The translations under genes and the position numbers were made by a program. From NCBI GenBank assembly GCA_903831485.1, contig CAIKXW010000400.1, positions 1-11,417 of the forward strand: DNA of 11,417 nucleotides. Direction: 5' to 3'. Below are positions 1 through 6,209 of the stretch, piece by piece; position 1 is the stretch's first letter, and every line of letters begins with the position of its first letter. Under the pieces are notes generated by a model that saw nothing but the letters and a program-made list of their open reading frames with translations, made no database searches and had not been told where the DNA came from. This stretch comes from an uncultured Alphaproteobacteria bacterium. Lineage in GTDB: Bacteria > Pseudomonadota > Alphaproteobacteria > Caulobacterales > Hyphomonadaceae.

Positions 1-1103
1 GTGATGCCGGGCGCTTTCAGCGCTTCGAGGGCCCAGCCCTTTGAGGTGCCGCCGGCGGGGTTGTGCGAATAGGTCCATTCAGGCGGCGCCTTGAGGCGCG
101 TGTCGAAGGCCTTCTTGAGATGTGTCAGGAAGCCGATCGTGGGTGACGGCGACTCCAGCGGCGGGGCGTAGATCACGGTGCGGTCTGTGGAGTGAAAATC
201 CATCATGGCGACGACGCGGCGGTCGCCGGCCTGCGCCATGATCCAGTCGGAAAGGGCCTTGGTCTCGGGCTGGGTGAACTGGCCCCAGTCACGGTTGAGG
301 TCGACGCCGCCGGAGTTGAGGCGCCAGTTGCCGCCATCGACGCCATCCGGGTTCGGCATTGGCGCGAGGATCATGCGATGGCGGGCGCGGAAGGAGGTGG
401 CGATTGCATCATCGCGCTTCATCAGGCGCTCGACAAAGGCGCGATAGGCCTCCTGTCCCGAAGTCTCGGGCGGATGCTGGCGGGTAAGGGCGACGATCAC
501 CTCGATGCCGCCGCCGCCAACGAAGCTGACAAGGTCGCGGCCCTCGCGCGAGACGCCGTACTTTGTCTCCGTGAAACCGCGGCCGGAGACGGAGTTGCGC
601 GTCCAGCCGATGTTGTCGCTCGCTGGTGAGATCGGCTGTGCGGCGATATAGGTTTCGCCCTGTGTGAGCGGCACGCGGAGCGTCGCACGCGTCTTGCGCT
701 CATTGAGCGACAGGCTGGATTCGGGAAGCTTCTCCCAAGCCGCGCCGCCGCGCTTGATCCACGGGGCGTAGCGATGCGTGTAGTCCGTGTAGTCCAGCGT
801 GATCGTGGTTTCGCGAGGCGTGTCGCTGTTGATCCTGAAGGCGAACCATGGGCTCGGATTGATGCCTTCGGTCACCGCGGGTTCGTGATCGACGGAGACG
901 ACGATGGCGCCGCCCGGGGCGATGGCGCAGTCATGCCTGCCGGCGGCGGGGAAGCTGGTGTCGACGCGGAGACCGGCGTCCGAGCAGATTGGCGGCGGGC
1001 CCAGCAAGGGCAGGCTCATCGCCGGCATGTTTTCGCATGCGCTCGCCAGCATGGCCGCGAGTCCTGCCGCCGCTGCGAGTCCACTCTGACGGAGCGGGAT
1101 CAT
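1..1103 (-). CDS. M14-family zinc carboxypeptidase-like lipoprotein (partial, C-terminus outside window)
   Basis: Reading leftward from the ATG at 1103 gives 367 open codons that run off the window edge. The N-terminus is a hydrophobic signal with a lipobox-like LASAC, Cys at residue 23, so an exported lipoprotein is likely. Residues about 40-160 fit the beta-rich N-terminal domain that precedes the catalytic domain in bacterial M14 proteins related to cytosolic carboxypeptidases. Zinc-site motifs are visible: RQHPPE gives H210 and E213, and MDFHSTDRT gives the third ligand H304. NPDG (251-254) and DLNRDWG (269-274, Asn270/Arg271) are the usual substrate-pocket motifs. The catalytic Glu would lie beyond the window and cannot be checked. 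M14 enzymes remove C-terminal residues from peptides; the substrate here is unknown. The start codon overlaps the stop of the upstream secreted-protein gene (ATGA), which implies co-translation. Confidence 0.9.
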   Translation of the reverse strand, partial: MIPLRQSGLAAAAGLAAMLASACENMPAMSLPLLGPPPICSDAGLRVDTSFPAAGRHDCAIAPGGAIVVSVDHEPAVTEGINPSPWFAFRINSDTPRETTITLDYTDYTHRYAPWIKRGGAAWEKLPESSLSLNERKTRATLRVPLTQGETYIAAQPISPASDNIGWTRNSVSGRGFTETKYGVSREGRDLVSFVGGGGIEVIVALTRQHPPETSGQEAYRAFVERLMKRDDAIATSFRARHRMILAPMPNPDGVDGGNWRLNSGGVDLNRDWGQFTQPETKALSDWIMAQAGDRRVVAMMDFHSTDRTVIYAPPLESPSPTIGFLTHLKKAFDTRLKAPPEWTYSHNPAGGTSKGWALEALKAPGI

Positions 1104-1984
1104 TTGTCGGCCTCGCGTGTCTGCTCCGCGAGCCTGTGGCCGAGGAGTTGGTTGGGGAAGGAGTAGTTTCCTTCGTGGCACGCATACTCGTAGACCGGGC
1201 CGGGCATCGCGTTGAACGCAAGCTCGCCCCGGATCGGCGCGGTGAACACGCCGGGCTCGTTGATGTCGAATGAATAGAGGACCTGCGTGTCGCTTATGCG
1301 ACGGAAGCGCTCAATCACCGTGATGGTTTCGGGCGCGCCGCGAAAAGCGAGATCGGGTTTGAAGTTGGTGGTTTCAACCACCAGCGTATCGCCTACATAG
1401 CGGCCGATGGAATCGCCCATCCAGGGACGGATGACGCCGGTGCGGTGCCTGGTCGTCAGGGGGATGATGCGGGCGTCGTGGATCATCTCGACAAGGATGA
1501 TCGCGTAGTCGTTTGTCTGGATGATCTGGTAATTGTTGTTGTAGCCCACGGGCATCATCGGCGGGCCGAGGAGTGAGCCGTAGTCGCGCAGGCAGCGTTC
1601 GGCGAGGGTGAAGCTTTCGGGATGGTCGCCGCGCTGGAAACCCAGCCCACGGGGATAAGCTGCGAGGCGGTCGGCGCGGGCGGCTTTGGCGGCGGGCGTA
1701 AGGTCGGGCAACTGGCCGTTTGCGGGGGCGACGAGGAAGGAGGTGCGGTGTTCGGCGCCGATCGCCATCTCGTCGCTGGCGGCTTCTGCTTCTTCGGCTG
1801 TCATCACGAGGCGGTCGCCGAATTCCGGATCGCGTTCGAGCGTTGTGGCGGTGGCGTGCGTCCAGTAGCCGGAGAGGTCGGGCTGGCCGGCGCTGTTGAG
1901 CGGCGCGGAATAGGATTGTGCGATCGCTGCGGGCGTCGCCGCGAATGCGATAGCGAACAGGGAGAGCAGGCCCAGCGTCTTCAT
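1100..1984 (-). CDS. Secreted protein of unknown function with conserved PDLSGYW and YACHEGNY motifs
   Basis: The 294-residue protein starts at the ATG at 1984. That start gives a textbook Sec signal peptide (MKTLG, hydrophobic core, AIA then QS, cleavage after about residue 22). The reading frame stays open to 2650, but the extra part is Arg-rich, lies antisense to the next gene and shows no protein-like pattern, so I exclude it. The mature protein begins with a PDLSGYW motif (35-41), followed by a run typed by YNNNYQI, EMIHDARIIPL, WMGDS, GDTLVVETTNF and a C-terminal YACHEGNY. I recall this motif order from uncharacterised secreted proteins of Acidobacteria and sphingomonads; no biochemical role is known to me. 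No clear SD precedes the ATG. The TGA overlaps the ATG of the M14 gene by four bases, so the two form an operon. Confidence 0.85.
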   Translation of the reverse strand: MKTLGLLSLFAIAFAATPAAIAQSYSAPLNSAGQPDLSGYWTHATATTLERDPEFGDRLVMTAEEAEAASDEMAIGAEHRTSFLVAPANGQLPDLTPAAKAARADRLAAYPRGLGFQRGDHPESFTLAERCLRDYGSLLGPPMMPVGYNNNYQIIQTNDYAIILVEMIHDARIIPLTTRHRTGVIRPWMGDSIGRYVGDTLVVETTNFKPDLAFRGAPETITVIERFRRISDTQVLYSFDINEPGVFTAPIRGELAFNAMPGPVYEYACHEGNYSFPNQLLGHRLAEQTREADK

Positions 1985-2116
1985 CGGCCGGACACTGCCC
2001 GGGTCGGGGCTGGCGGTAAAGGGCGTGGGGAGGATCAGAAAAACTGCTCGTTTCGAACAGGTGTAGCGTCCGGCGATGCGGCGTAGTGAGGAAAGAGCAT
2101 CCGCGGGAGCGATCAC
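1985..2116. promoter_or_regulatory. Divergent intergenic region with an imperfect palindrome
   Basis: These 132 bp separate the leftward secreted-protein/M14 pair from the rightward DMT_YdcZ gene, so promoters for both directions should lie here. I cannot point to a convincing -35/-10 pair for either. At 2044-2060 there is an imperfect palindrome (CTGCTCG, 3-bp spacer, CGAACAG, one mismatch) that could bind a regulator, but it is short. A clear SD (GGGAG, 2105-2109) serves the rightward gene. Confidence 0.35.
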
Positions 2117-2566
2117 ATGAACAACGTCCTGGTCCTTGCTGCATGGTCTGCGCTGGCGGGCGGGTTGATCCCCGTGATGGCGGCGCTGCAGGGAACTCTG
2201 GGGAGAACCATCCAGTCGCCGATTCATGCGTCGCTGATTGCGGTGGGAATGTCGTTCGTGGCGGTGGGGCTGGTGTTCGCGGCGGTGCGTCCGCCGATGC
2301 CGTCGGGCAATCTGTTCGCCGCGGTTCCGCCGATTGCGTGGCTGGGCGGCGCGGCTATGGCGTTCTATGCGATCAGCGCGACCTATGTGACGCCGCATTT
2401 CGGGGTCGGGAACTTTGTCATGTGCGTGGTGATCGCGCAGCTGGCGGTCTCGACGCTGATCGACCAGTTCGGACTGTTCGGGGCGCCGGTGCATCCGGTG
2501 GAGCTGAGGCGGCTGGGCGGGCTTGCGCTGCTGGGTGTCGGCGCGGCGCTGGTGGCGATCAAGTAG
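2117..2566 (+). CDS. DMT_YdcZ (DUF606) family small membrane transporter-like protein
   Basis: A 149-residue, very hydrophobic protein with five predicted membrane helices (about 4-24, 36-57, 72-92, 97-116, 131-148). Length and helix number match DMT_YdcZ (former DUF606) proteins, half-size members of the drug/metabolite transporter superfamily that usually work as dimers. The IDQFGLFG stretch (115-122) and the N-terminal GLIPVMAALQGTLGR segment are typical of the family. It acts in the inner membrane; the substrate is not known. ATG 2117 is chosen because GGGAG at 2105-2109 sits seven bases upstream and because it begins the first helix. The 3' end overlaps the convergent SnoaL-like gene by eight bases (2559-2566). 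An out-of-frame Gly/Arg-rich open frame over the same bases is a shadow. Confidence 0.88.
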   Translation: MNNVLVLAAWSALAGGLIPVMAALQGTLGRTIQSPIHASLIAVGMSFVAVGLVFAAVRPPMPSGNLFAAVPPIAWLGGAAMAFYAISATYVTPHFGVGNFVMCVVIAQLAVSTLIDQFGLFGAPVHPVELRRLGGLALLGVGAALVAIK

Positions 2567-2963
2567 GTACGGTGCGGAGCTGGGCGTGGTCGTAGTAGAA
2601 GCGTTCGGTGCGGATACGGTCTCCGCTCCACAGCTGCATGGCCACCTCATCGAGCATGCGTCTGCCGACGTGGGGGACGTTCACCTCGATCTGCCAGTTG
2701 ACGAAGACCAGGTCGCCATTGACAGCAAACCGTTCGACCTTGCGGACCGGCGTGTTCCCGTAGCGCAGCAGCACTTCCATCTCGTGGGCGAGGATGGCGT
2801 CGCGGCCCTGTCGAATCTCGCCGTGGTTCTCCTGGGTCGTCGCATCATGATGATAGAAATGCATGACCGCCCCAGCGTAGTCCTGCTGCTCGACCCGTTT
2901 GATTAAGCTGCAGACCCGATCGGTTGAGGGCAGAAACTGAACTCCGGAACTGCAGAGTAGCAC
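2559..2963 (-). CDS. SnoaL/NTF2-like small protein
   Basis: A protein of up to 134 residues with the SnoaL-like (NTF2 fold) pattern: an N-terminal helix (RVCSLIKRVEQQDY), then MHFYHHDATTQENHGE, a GRDAILAHE helix, and alternating strands ending in WSGDRIRTERFYYD. Such cone-shaped alpha+beta barrels include small isomerases, hydrolases and orphan proteins; no specific activity can be read here. It is probably cytoplasmic. The start is uncertain. GTG 2963 is the only conventional start that includes the first helix, but it lies inside a 15-bp palindrome and has no SD. An in-frame CTG at 2933 (residue 11) has GGAG at 2945-2942, eight bases upstream, and would give 124 residues with a normal family N-terminus. 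Base composition looks less GC-rich than its neighbours. It follows the SDR gene on the same strand after 121 bp, with its own candidate promoter. Confidence 0.82.
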   Translation of the reverse strand: MLLCSSGVQFLPSTDRVCSLIKRVEQQDYAGAVMHFYHHDATTQENHGEIRQGRDAILAHEMEVLLRYGNTPVRKVERFAVNGDLVFVNWQIEVNVPHVGRRMLDEVAMQLWSGDRIRTERFYYDHAQLRTVPT

Positions 2964-2979
2964 CCAAAATGGGTGTCAA
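2954..2979 (-). promoter_or_regulatory. Candidate promoter for the SnoaL-like gene
   Basis: On the minus strand a consensus -35 TTGACA lies at 2979-2974. The best -10-like hexamer is TACTCT at 2959-2954, only 14 bases away. A 17-base spacer would put TCTGCA at 2956-2951, which is poor. The -35 is convincing and the -10 is not. If this promoter is used, transcription would start near 2947, making the GTG at 2963 untranscribed and favouring the CTG at 2933 as the start. Confidence 0.35.
2961..2975. promoter_or_regulatory. Candidate operator: perfect palindrome CACCCA-AAA-TGGGTG
   Basis: A perfect 6-3-6 inverted repeat, CACCCAAAATGGGTG. It overlaps the end of a TTGACA box (2979-2974, minus strand) and lies immediately upstream of the SnoaL-like coding region. 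A symmetric A/T-centred site over a promoter is the usual layout for a dimeric repressor. No regulator gene is present in the window, so the cognate protein is unknown. Confidence 0.5.
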
Positions 2980-3084
2980 TCGTTGGCAAATACCACCGAG
3001 GCGGCTTTTGGTCGATATCGCCGTTGTTGTGGAACATTTTTGCGGATACAGATCGTCGCGGGGGCAAGAAATCCTCGCTTCCCT

Positions 3085-3870
3085 TTATCTCTTGGGCGGA
3101 ACGATCGGTAGCGAGGATGACAGGCCGCCATCGACAGGCAGGACCTGGCCGTTGACGTAGCTTGCATCGTCGCTCGCGAGGAAGAGGGCGACCTTCGCGA
3201 TCTCTTCCGGCTGGCCGGCGCGGCGCAGGGCGTTGAGCTGGCCGATCTTGTCGTCGGTGCCTTTCTCGCGTGCGCGGTCGAAGATCGGCTTGGTCATGCC
3301 GGTCTCGATCAGGCCGGGGGCGACGCCGTTCACGCGCACGCCGGTGCCGGCGAGGTTGTTGGCGGCGAGCGAGACAAGCGAGATGACGCCGGCTTTAGAG
3401 GCGGAGTAGGCGGGCGAACCAGCGCCATTGCGGATGCCGGCGACGCTTGCTGTGCAGACGATGGCGCCCTTGCCTTGGCTGATCATGTGCGGGGCGCCCA
3501 GCTGGATGGCGAGCATCGGGCCGATGAGGTTGACCTGCAGGATGTTGAGCCACTGGTCCTCGGTCTGCTCGAACAGGCCGGGCGTGCCGCCGGAGATGCC
3601 GGCGTTGGCGTAGATGATGTCGAGCTTGCCGTTGGTGGCGAGGGCGAGATCGATGAGCTTCTGCACGTCAGACGATTTGCCTGCGTCCATCTCGAGGGCG
3701 ATGGCCTTGCCGCCGGCCCTGGTGATGTCGGCGACGGTGTCGTTGACGGCGGCGGCTTTGTCGGCGGCGATGACGGACGCGCCTTCCGCAGCAAAGAGTT
3801 TCGCGGAGGCGCGGCCTATGCCGGAGGCGGCGCCGGTGACGATGACGGATTTGCCGGTGAAGCGGGCCAT
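3085..3870 (-). CDS. SDR-family NAD(P)-dependent oxidoreductase
   Basis: A 261-residue classical short-chain dehydrogenase/reductase, usual length for the family. It has the Rossmann glycine motif TGAASGIG (12-19), NAG (89-91), and the catalytic tetrad Asn114, Ser142, Tyr155 and Lys159 (YSASK). NGVAPG (181-186) and a C-terminal GQVLPVDGG are also typical. Asp37 at the end of the second strand favours NAD(H) over NADP(H), by known family rules. It is a soluble cytoplasmic enzyme that would interconvert an alcohol and a ketone; the substrate cannot be told. ATG 3870 is supported by AGAGGA at 3883-3878, seven bases upstream, and a promoter just beyond. It is transcribed away from the DUF885 array, and the SnoaL-like gene lies 121 bp downstream on the same strand. 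I see no clear terminator after the TAA. Confidence 0.95.
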   Translation of the reverse strand: MARFTGKSVIVTGAASGIGRASAKLFAAEGASVIAADKAAAVNDTVADITRAGGKAIALEMDAGKSSDVQKLIDLALATNGKLDIIYANAGISGGTPGLFEQTEDQWLNILQVNLIGPMLAIQLGAPHMISQGKGAIVCTASVAGIRNGAGSPAYSASKAGVISLVSLAANNLAGTGVRVNGVAPGLIETGMTKPIFDRAREKGTDDKIGQLNALRRAGQPEEIAKVALFLASDDASYVNGQVLPVDGGLSSSLPIVPPKR

Positions 3871-3895
3871 GCGCGTGTCCTCTTGTGTGTGCGGG

Positions 3896-3925
3896 TTTAT
3901 GCGGATGCTGGGGGCGTGGCGTCAA
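3896..3925 (-). promoter_or_regulatory. Candidate promoter of the SDR gene
   Basis: On the minus strand TTGACG (3925-3920) and CATAAA (3901-3896) are separated by 18 bases, a good match to a housekeeping sigma-70-type promoter. Transcription would start near 3889, six bases before the AGAGGA SD and about 19 bases before the ATG, a compact and consistent arrangement. Confidence 0.5.
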
Positions 3926-4138
3926 CGGGCGCGCAGAGGCGTTCTCATACGCGCGGGCGCGCTTCACCGGCAAAGGAATTGGTTCGGTCCCTTCGAGGCG
4001 CACAACCGGGATTCTCGGGTCGCGCCTTCGGTTTGCCCGAGAATGACTTCGAGGGGTGGGTCGCGCCGGAGCCGGGAGGGCGACCGGCGCCCCGAACAAC
4101 GGGGTTCACGGTTTGCGGAAAGCTGACGGCAACCCAGC
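3926..4138. other. Gene-free stretch with several small hairpins
   Basis: No plausible coding region fills the space between the divergent SDR and first DUF885 genes; open frames here have no protein character. The stretch holds GGTCGC/GCGACC (4059-4064 with 4080-4085), CCCCG-AACAA-CGGGG (4090-4104), a 9-bp hairpin at 4011-4044, and a direct repeat GGGTCGCGCC (4017-4026 and 4058-4067). None is followed by a T-run, so they are not obvious intrinsic terminators. It may be a decayed intergenic repeat. Confidence 0.4.
4011..4044. repeat. 9-bp inverted repeat (ATTCTCGGG / CCCGAGAAT)
   Basis: Perfect arms at 4011-4019 and 4036-4044 enclose a 16-base loop. CTTCGAG cores lie on either side (near 3990 and 4047), which resembles the cores of the REP-like element at 6081-6197, but I cannot align the two over any length. 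Confidence 0.5.
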
Positions 4139-4168
4139 GTGACAGTGGTGGAATCATCGCGCTATATC
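4139..4168 (+). promoter_or_regulatory. Candidate promoter of the DUF885 array
   Basis: GTGACA (4139-4144) and TATATC (4163-4168) are 18 bases apart, a moderate sigma-70-type match. Transcription would start near 4175, leaving a leader of about 35 bases before ATG 4210. No comparable promoter was seen in the 37-bp spacer between the second and third copies, so this one may drive several genes. Confidence 0.4.
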
Positions 4169-4209
4169 GGCGGGAGCTCAGGGCAGGTCTTTCCAGTGGG
4201 GTATATAGC

Positions 4210-6057
4210 ATGAGGTCGATTTTTGGCGCGGTCGCGATGGCGGCGGTGCTTGTGGCGTGTGCGCCGGCGGCGCCGGTTGGGCCTACGGCGGAGGAGATCG
4301 CCAAGGCCAGCGCGGACCTCGTGGCGTATCTGGACGCGGAATACGAGGAAGAGCTGCTCGACTCTCCGCAGGAGCTGACATCGCAGGGGCGCAAGGAGCG
4401 CTATGGCGAGTTGGACGACCGCTCGGAAGCAGCGGCGGAGCGCGACCTGGTGTGGCGGCGCGAGTCGGTGGCCGACATGAAGGCGAAGTTCAAGCCGGAA
4501 GCGCTTAGCGAGGATGCGCGGCTGTCCTACGAGATCTGGGAGCTGGAGCTGGCGCGGGCGGAGAAGTCGGCGGAGTTCCGGCGCCATCGCTACATCTTCG
4601 GTCGTGGCGGGGCGCATACGGGCCTCGTGAACTTCATGGTCAACCAGCATCGCGTGGACGAGAAGTCCGACGTCGAGGCTTACACATCGCGCGTGAATGC
4701 GATCGGGCCGACGATCGACGTGCTGATCGATCGCGCCAAGCTCGCGGCGGCGGATGGCATCCGCATGCCGGGTTTTGGCTATGAGCAGACGGCGTCAGAA
4801 GTGAAGCGCGTTCTGACGGGCGCGCCGTTTGGTCCGGGGCCGGACTCGGCGTTGTTTGCCGACGGCAAGGGCAAGATCAAGGCGCTGGGCGATGCCGGCA
4901 AGCTGAAGCCCGAAGAAGTTGTGGCGCTGACCGAGCAGCTTCGGCTTGCGATGGTCGACAAGATGAAGCCGGCCTACGACCGTCTGTCGGCGTGGGTGGC
5001 CGAGGACAAGGCGAATGCGTCGGCTACGCCGCAGGGCGTGGGGTCGCTGCCGAATGGCGAGGCGTACTATAACGCCATGCTGAGCCTGATGACGACGACG
5101 GACATGACGGCGGACCAGATCCACCAGCTTGGCCTTTCGGAAGTCGCGCGTATCCAGGGCGAGATGGAGAAGGTGAAGGAGCAGGCGGGCTTCAAGGGCA
5201 CGCTGCAGGAGTTCTTCACCTTCATGCGCACGGACAAGCAGTTCTACCTGCCCAACAACGACGCAGGCGCGCAGCAATATGTCGACATGGCGACCAAGCA
5301 CATCGAGGAGATGAAGCTGGCGCTGCCGAAGTATTTCGGTCGCCTGCCGAAAGCGGATCTCATCGTGAAGCGGGTTGAGCCTTATCGCGAAGAGCCGGGC
5401 GGCGCGCAGCACTATCAGTCCGGGACGCCCGACGGATCGCGGCCGGGCATCTATTACGCGCACCTCTCCGACATGAACGCGATGCCGACCTACATGCTGG
5501 AAGACATCGCCTATCATGAAGGCCTGCCGGGCCATCACATGCAGATCTCGATCCAACAGGAGCTGGAAGCCGAGACGGGCGCGAACAAACTGCCGAAGTT
5601 CCGCACGCAGTATGGCTATACGGCGTACTCGGAAGGCTGGGGTCTGTATTCGGAAGCGCTGTCGAAGGAGATGGGCTTCCTTAAGGACCCCTACAGCCAT
5701 TACGGCCAGCTCTCGGGCGAGATCTGGCGCGCGATCCGGCTTGTGGTGGATACGGGCATTCACTCCAAGGGTTGGACCGAGGAACAGGCGGTGAAGTACT
5801 TTACCGAAAACTCGTCGATCGCGGATGGCGCCATCGCGTCCGAAGTGCGCCGCTACATCACGTCGGCGGGGCAGGCGACGGCCTACAAGATCGGCATGCT
5901 GAAGCTCCAGGAGCTGCGCGACCGGGCGCGCACGGCGCTCGGCGACAAGTTCAGCTATCCGGCATTCCACGACCAGATTCTCGGCGGCGGCGCTCTGCCG
6001 TTGCCGGTGCTGGAGCGGAAGATCGATCGCTGGATCGAAGCGCAGAAGGCGGCTTGA
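4210..6057 (+). CDS. DUF885-family lipoprotein, putative metallopeptidase (array copy 1)
   Basis: A 615-residue exported protein. The signal peptide ends in lipobox LVAC (Cys17), so lipid anchoring to an envelope membrane is expected. Nearly all the mature chain matches DUF885 (PF05960), which I understand is grouped with gluzincin-type peptidases. The putative zinc site is YHEGLPGHH (His436, Glu437, His442/443) plus EGWGLYSE (Glu475). Other family blocks are TGAPFGPGPDS, MRTDKQFYLPN (Asp342 within) and EEPGGAQHY. The likely role is peptide hydrolysis in the periplasm; the substrate is unknown. The frame is open upstream to 3475, but ATG 4210 starts the signal peptide. The GGGG at 4198-4201 is only a weak SD. 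Compared with copies 2 and 3 it carries a short insertion between the zinc motifs (EAETGANKL region). Copy 2 follows after 152 bp. Confidence 0.92.
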   Translation: MRSIFGAVAMAAVLVACAPAAPVGPTAEEIAKASADLVAYLDAEYEEELLDSPQELTSQGRKERYGELDDRSEAAAERDLVWRRESVADMKAKFKPEALSEDARLSYEIWELELARAEKSAEFRRHRYIFGRGGAHTGLVNFMVNQHRVDEKSDVEAYTSRVNAIGPTIDVLIDRAKLAAADGIRMPGFGYEQTASEVKRVLTGAPFGPGPDSALFADGKGKIKALGDAGKLKPEEVVALTEQLRLAMVDKMKPAYDRLSAWVAEDKANASATPQGVGSLPNGEAYYNAMLSLMTTTDMTADQIHQLGLSEVARIQGEMEKVKEQAGFKGTLQEFFTFMRTDKQFYLPNNDAGAQQYVDMATKHIEEMKLALPKYFGRLPKADLIVKRVEPYREEPGGAQHYQSGTPDGSRPGIYYAHLSDMNAMPTYMLEDIAYHEGLPGHHMQISIQQELEAETGANKLPKFRTQYGYTAYSEGWGLYSEALSKEMGFLKDPYSHYGQLSGEIWRAIRLVVDTGIHSKGWTEEQAVKYFTENSSIADGAIASEVRRYITSAGQATAYKIGMLKLQELRDRARTALGDKFSYPAFHDQILGGGALPLPVLERKIDRWIEAQKAA

Positions 6058-6080
6058 GTGTTGAGACGCCGGTGAGCACG

Positions 6081-6197
6081 CCCTCGTCCTTCGAGACGCG
6101 GACTTTGTCCGCTCCTCGGGATGAGGGCTACTCTGCCGCCGGCATTGGATAGCCCTCATCCTGAGGAGGCCCGGAGGGCCATCTCGAAGGACGGGGG
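6081..6197. repeat. REP-pair (BIME-like) intergenic inverted repeat
   Basis: Two arms of about 50 bp (6081-6130 and 6150-6197) are inverted copies of each other around a 19-bp centre. They share the cores TCCTTCGAGA and GGATGAGGGCTA and differ mainly at their tips. Each arm also folds alone: GCGGAC-TTT-GTCCGC (6098-6112) in the left, GGCCC-GGA-GGGCC (6168-6180) in the right. From memory, palindromes with CTTCGAGA / CTCATCCTGAGGA cores are common between genes in alphaproteobacteria. The element fills most of the spacer between array copies 1 and 2 and ends 12 bases before the copy 2 start. Confidence 0.85.
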
Positions 6198-6209
6198 CCT
6201 GCATACGGG

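Noticed and set aside
2044..2060. Imperfect palindrome as a LexA/SOS box
   Set aside because: It does not fit the direct-repeat GTTC-N7-GTTC form of alphaproteobacterial LexA sites, nor the CTGT-N8-ACAG form.
1985..2650. N-terminal extension of the secreted-protein frame up to 2650
   Set aside because: It is open but Arg/His-rich, antisense to the DMT_YdcZ gene, and would bury an evident signal peptide in the middle of the protein.
4090..4104. CCCCG-AACAA-CGGGG hairpin as a terminator
   Set aside because: The stem is only five base pairs and no T-run follows on either strand.
3475..4209. 245-codon upstream extension of array copy 1
   Set aside because: It runs antisense through the SDR gene, has Gly/Val-rich shadow composition and would place the lipoprotein signal internally.
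6081..6197. Insertion sequence remnant or CRISPR repeat
   Set aside because: There is no transposase fragment and no regular spacer pattern; two inverted self-folding arms fit a REP-pair better.
4795..6204. 469-codon minus-strand frame opposite copy 1
   Set aside because: A shadow of the DUF885 gene with no recognisable motif, signal or SD.
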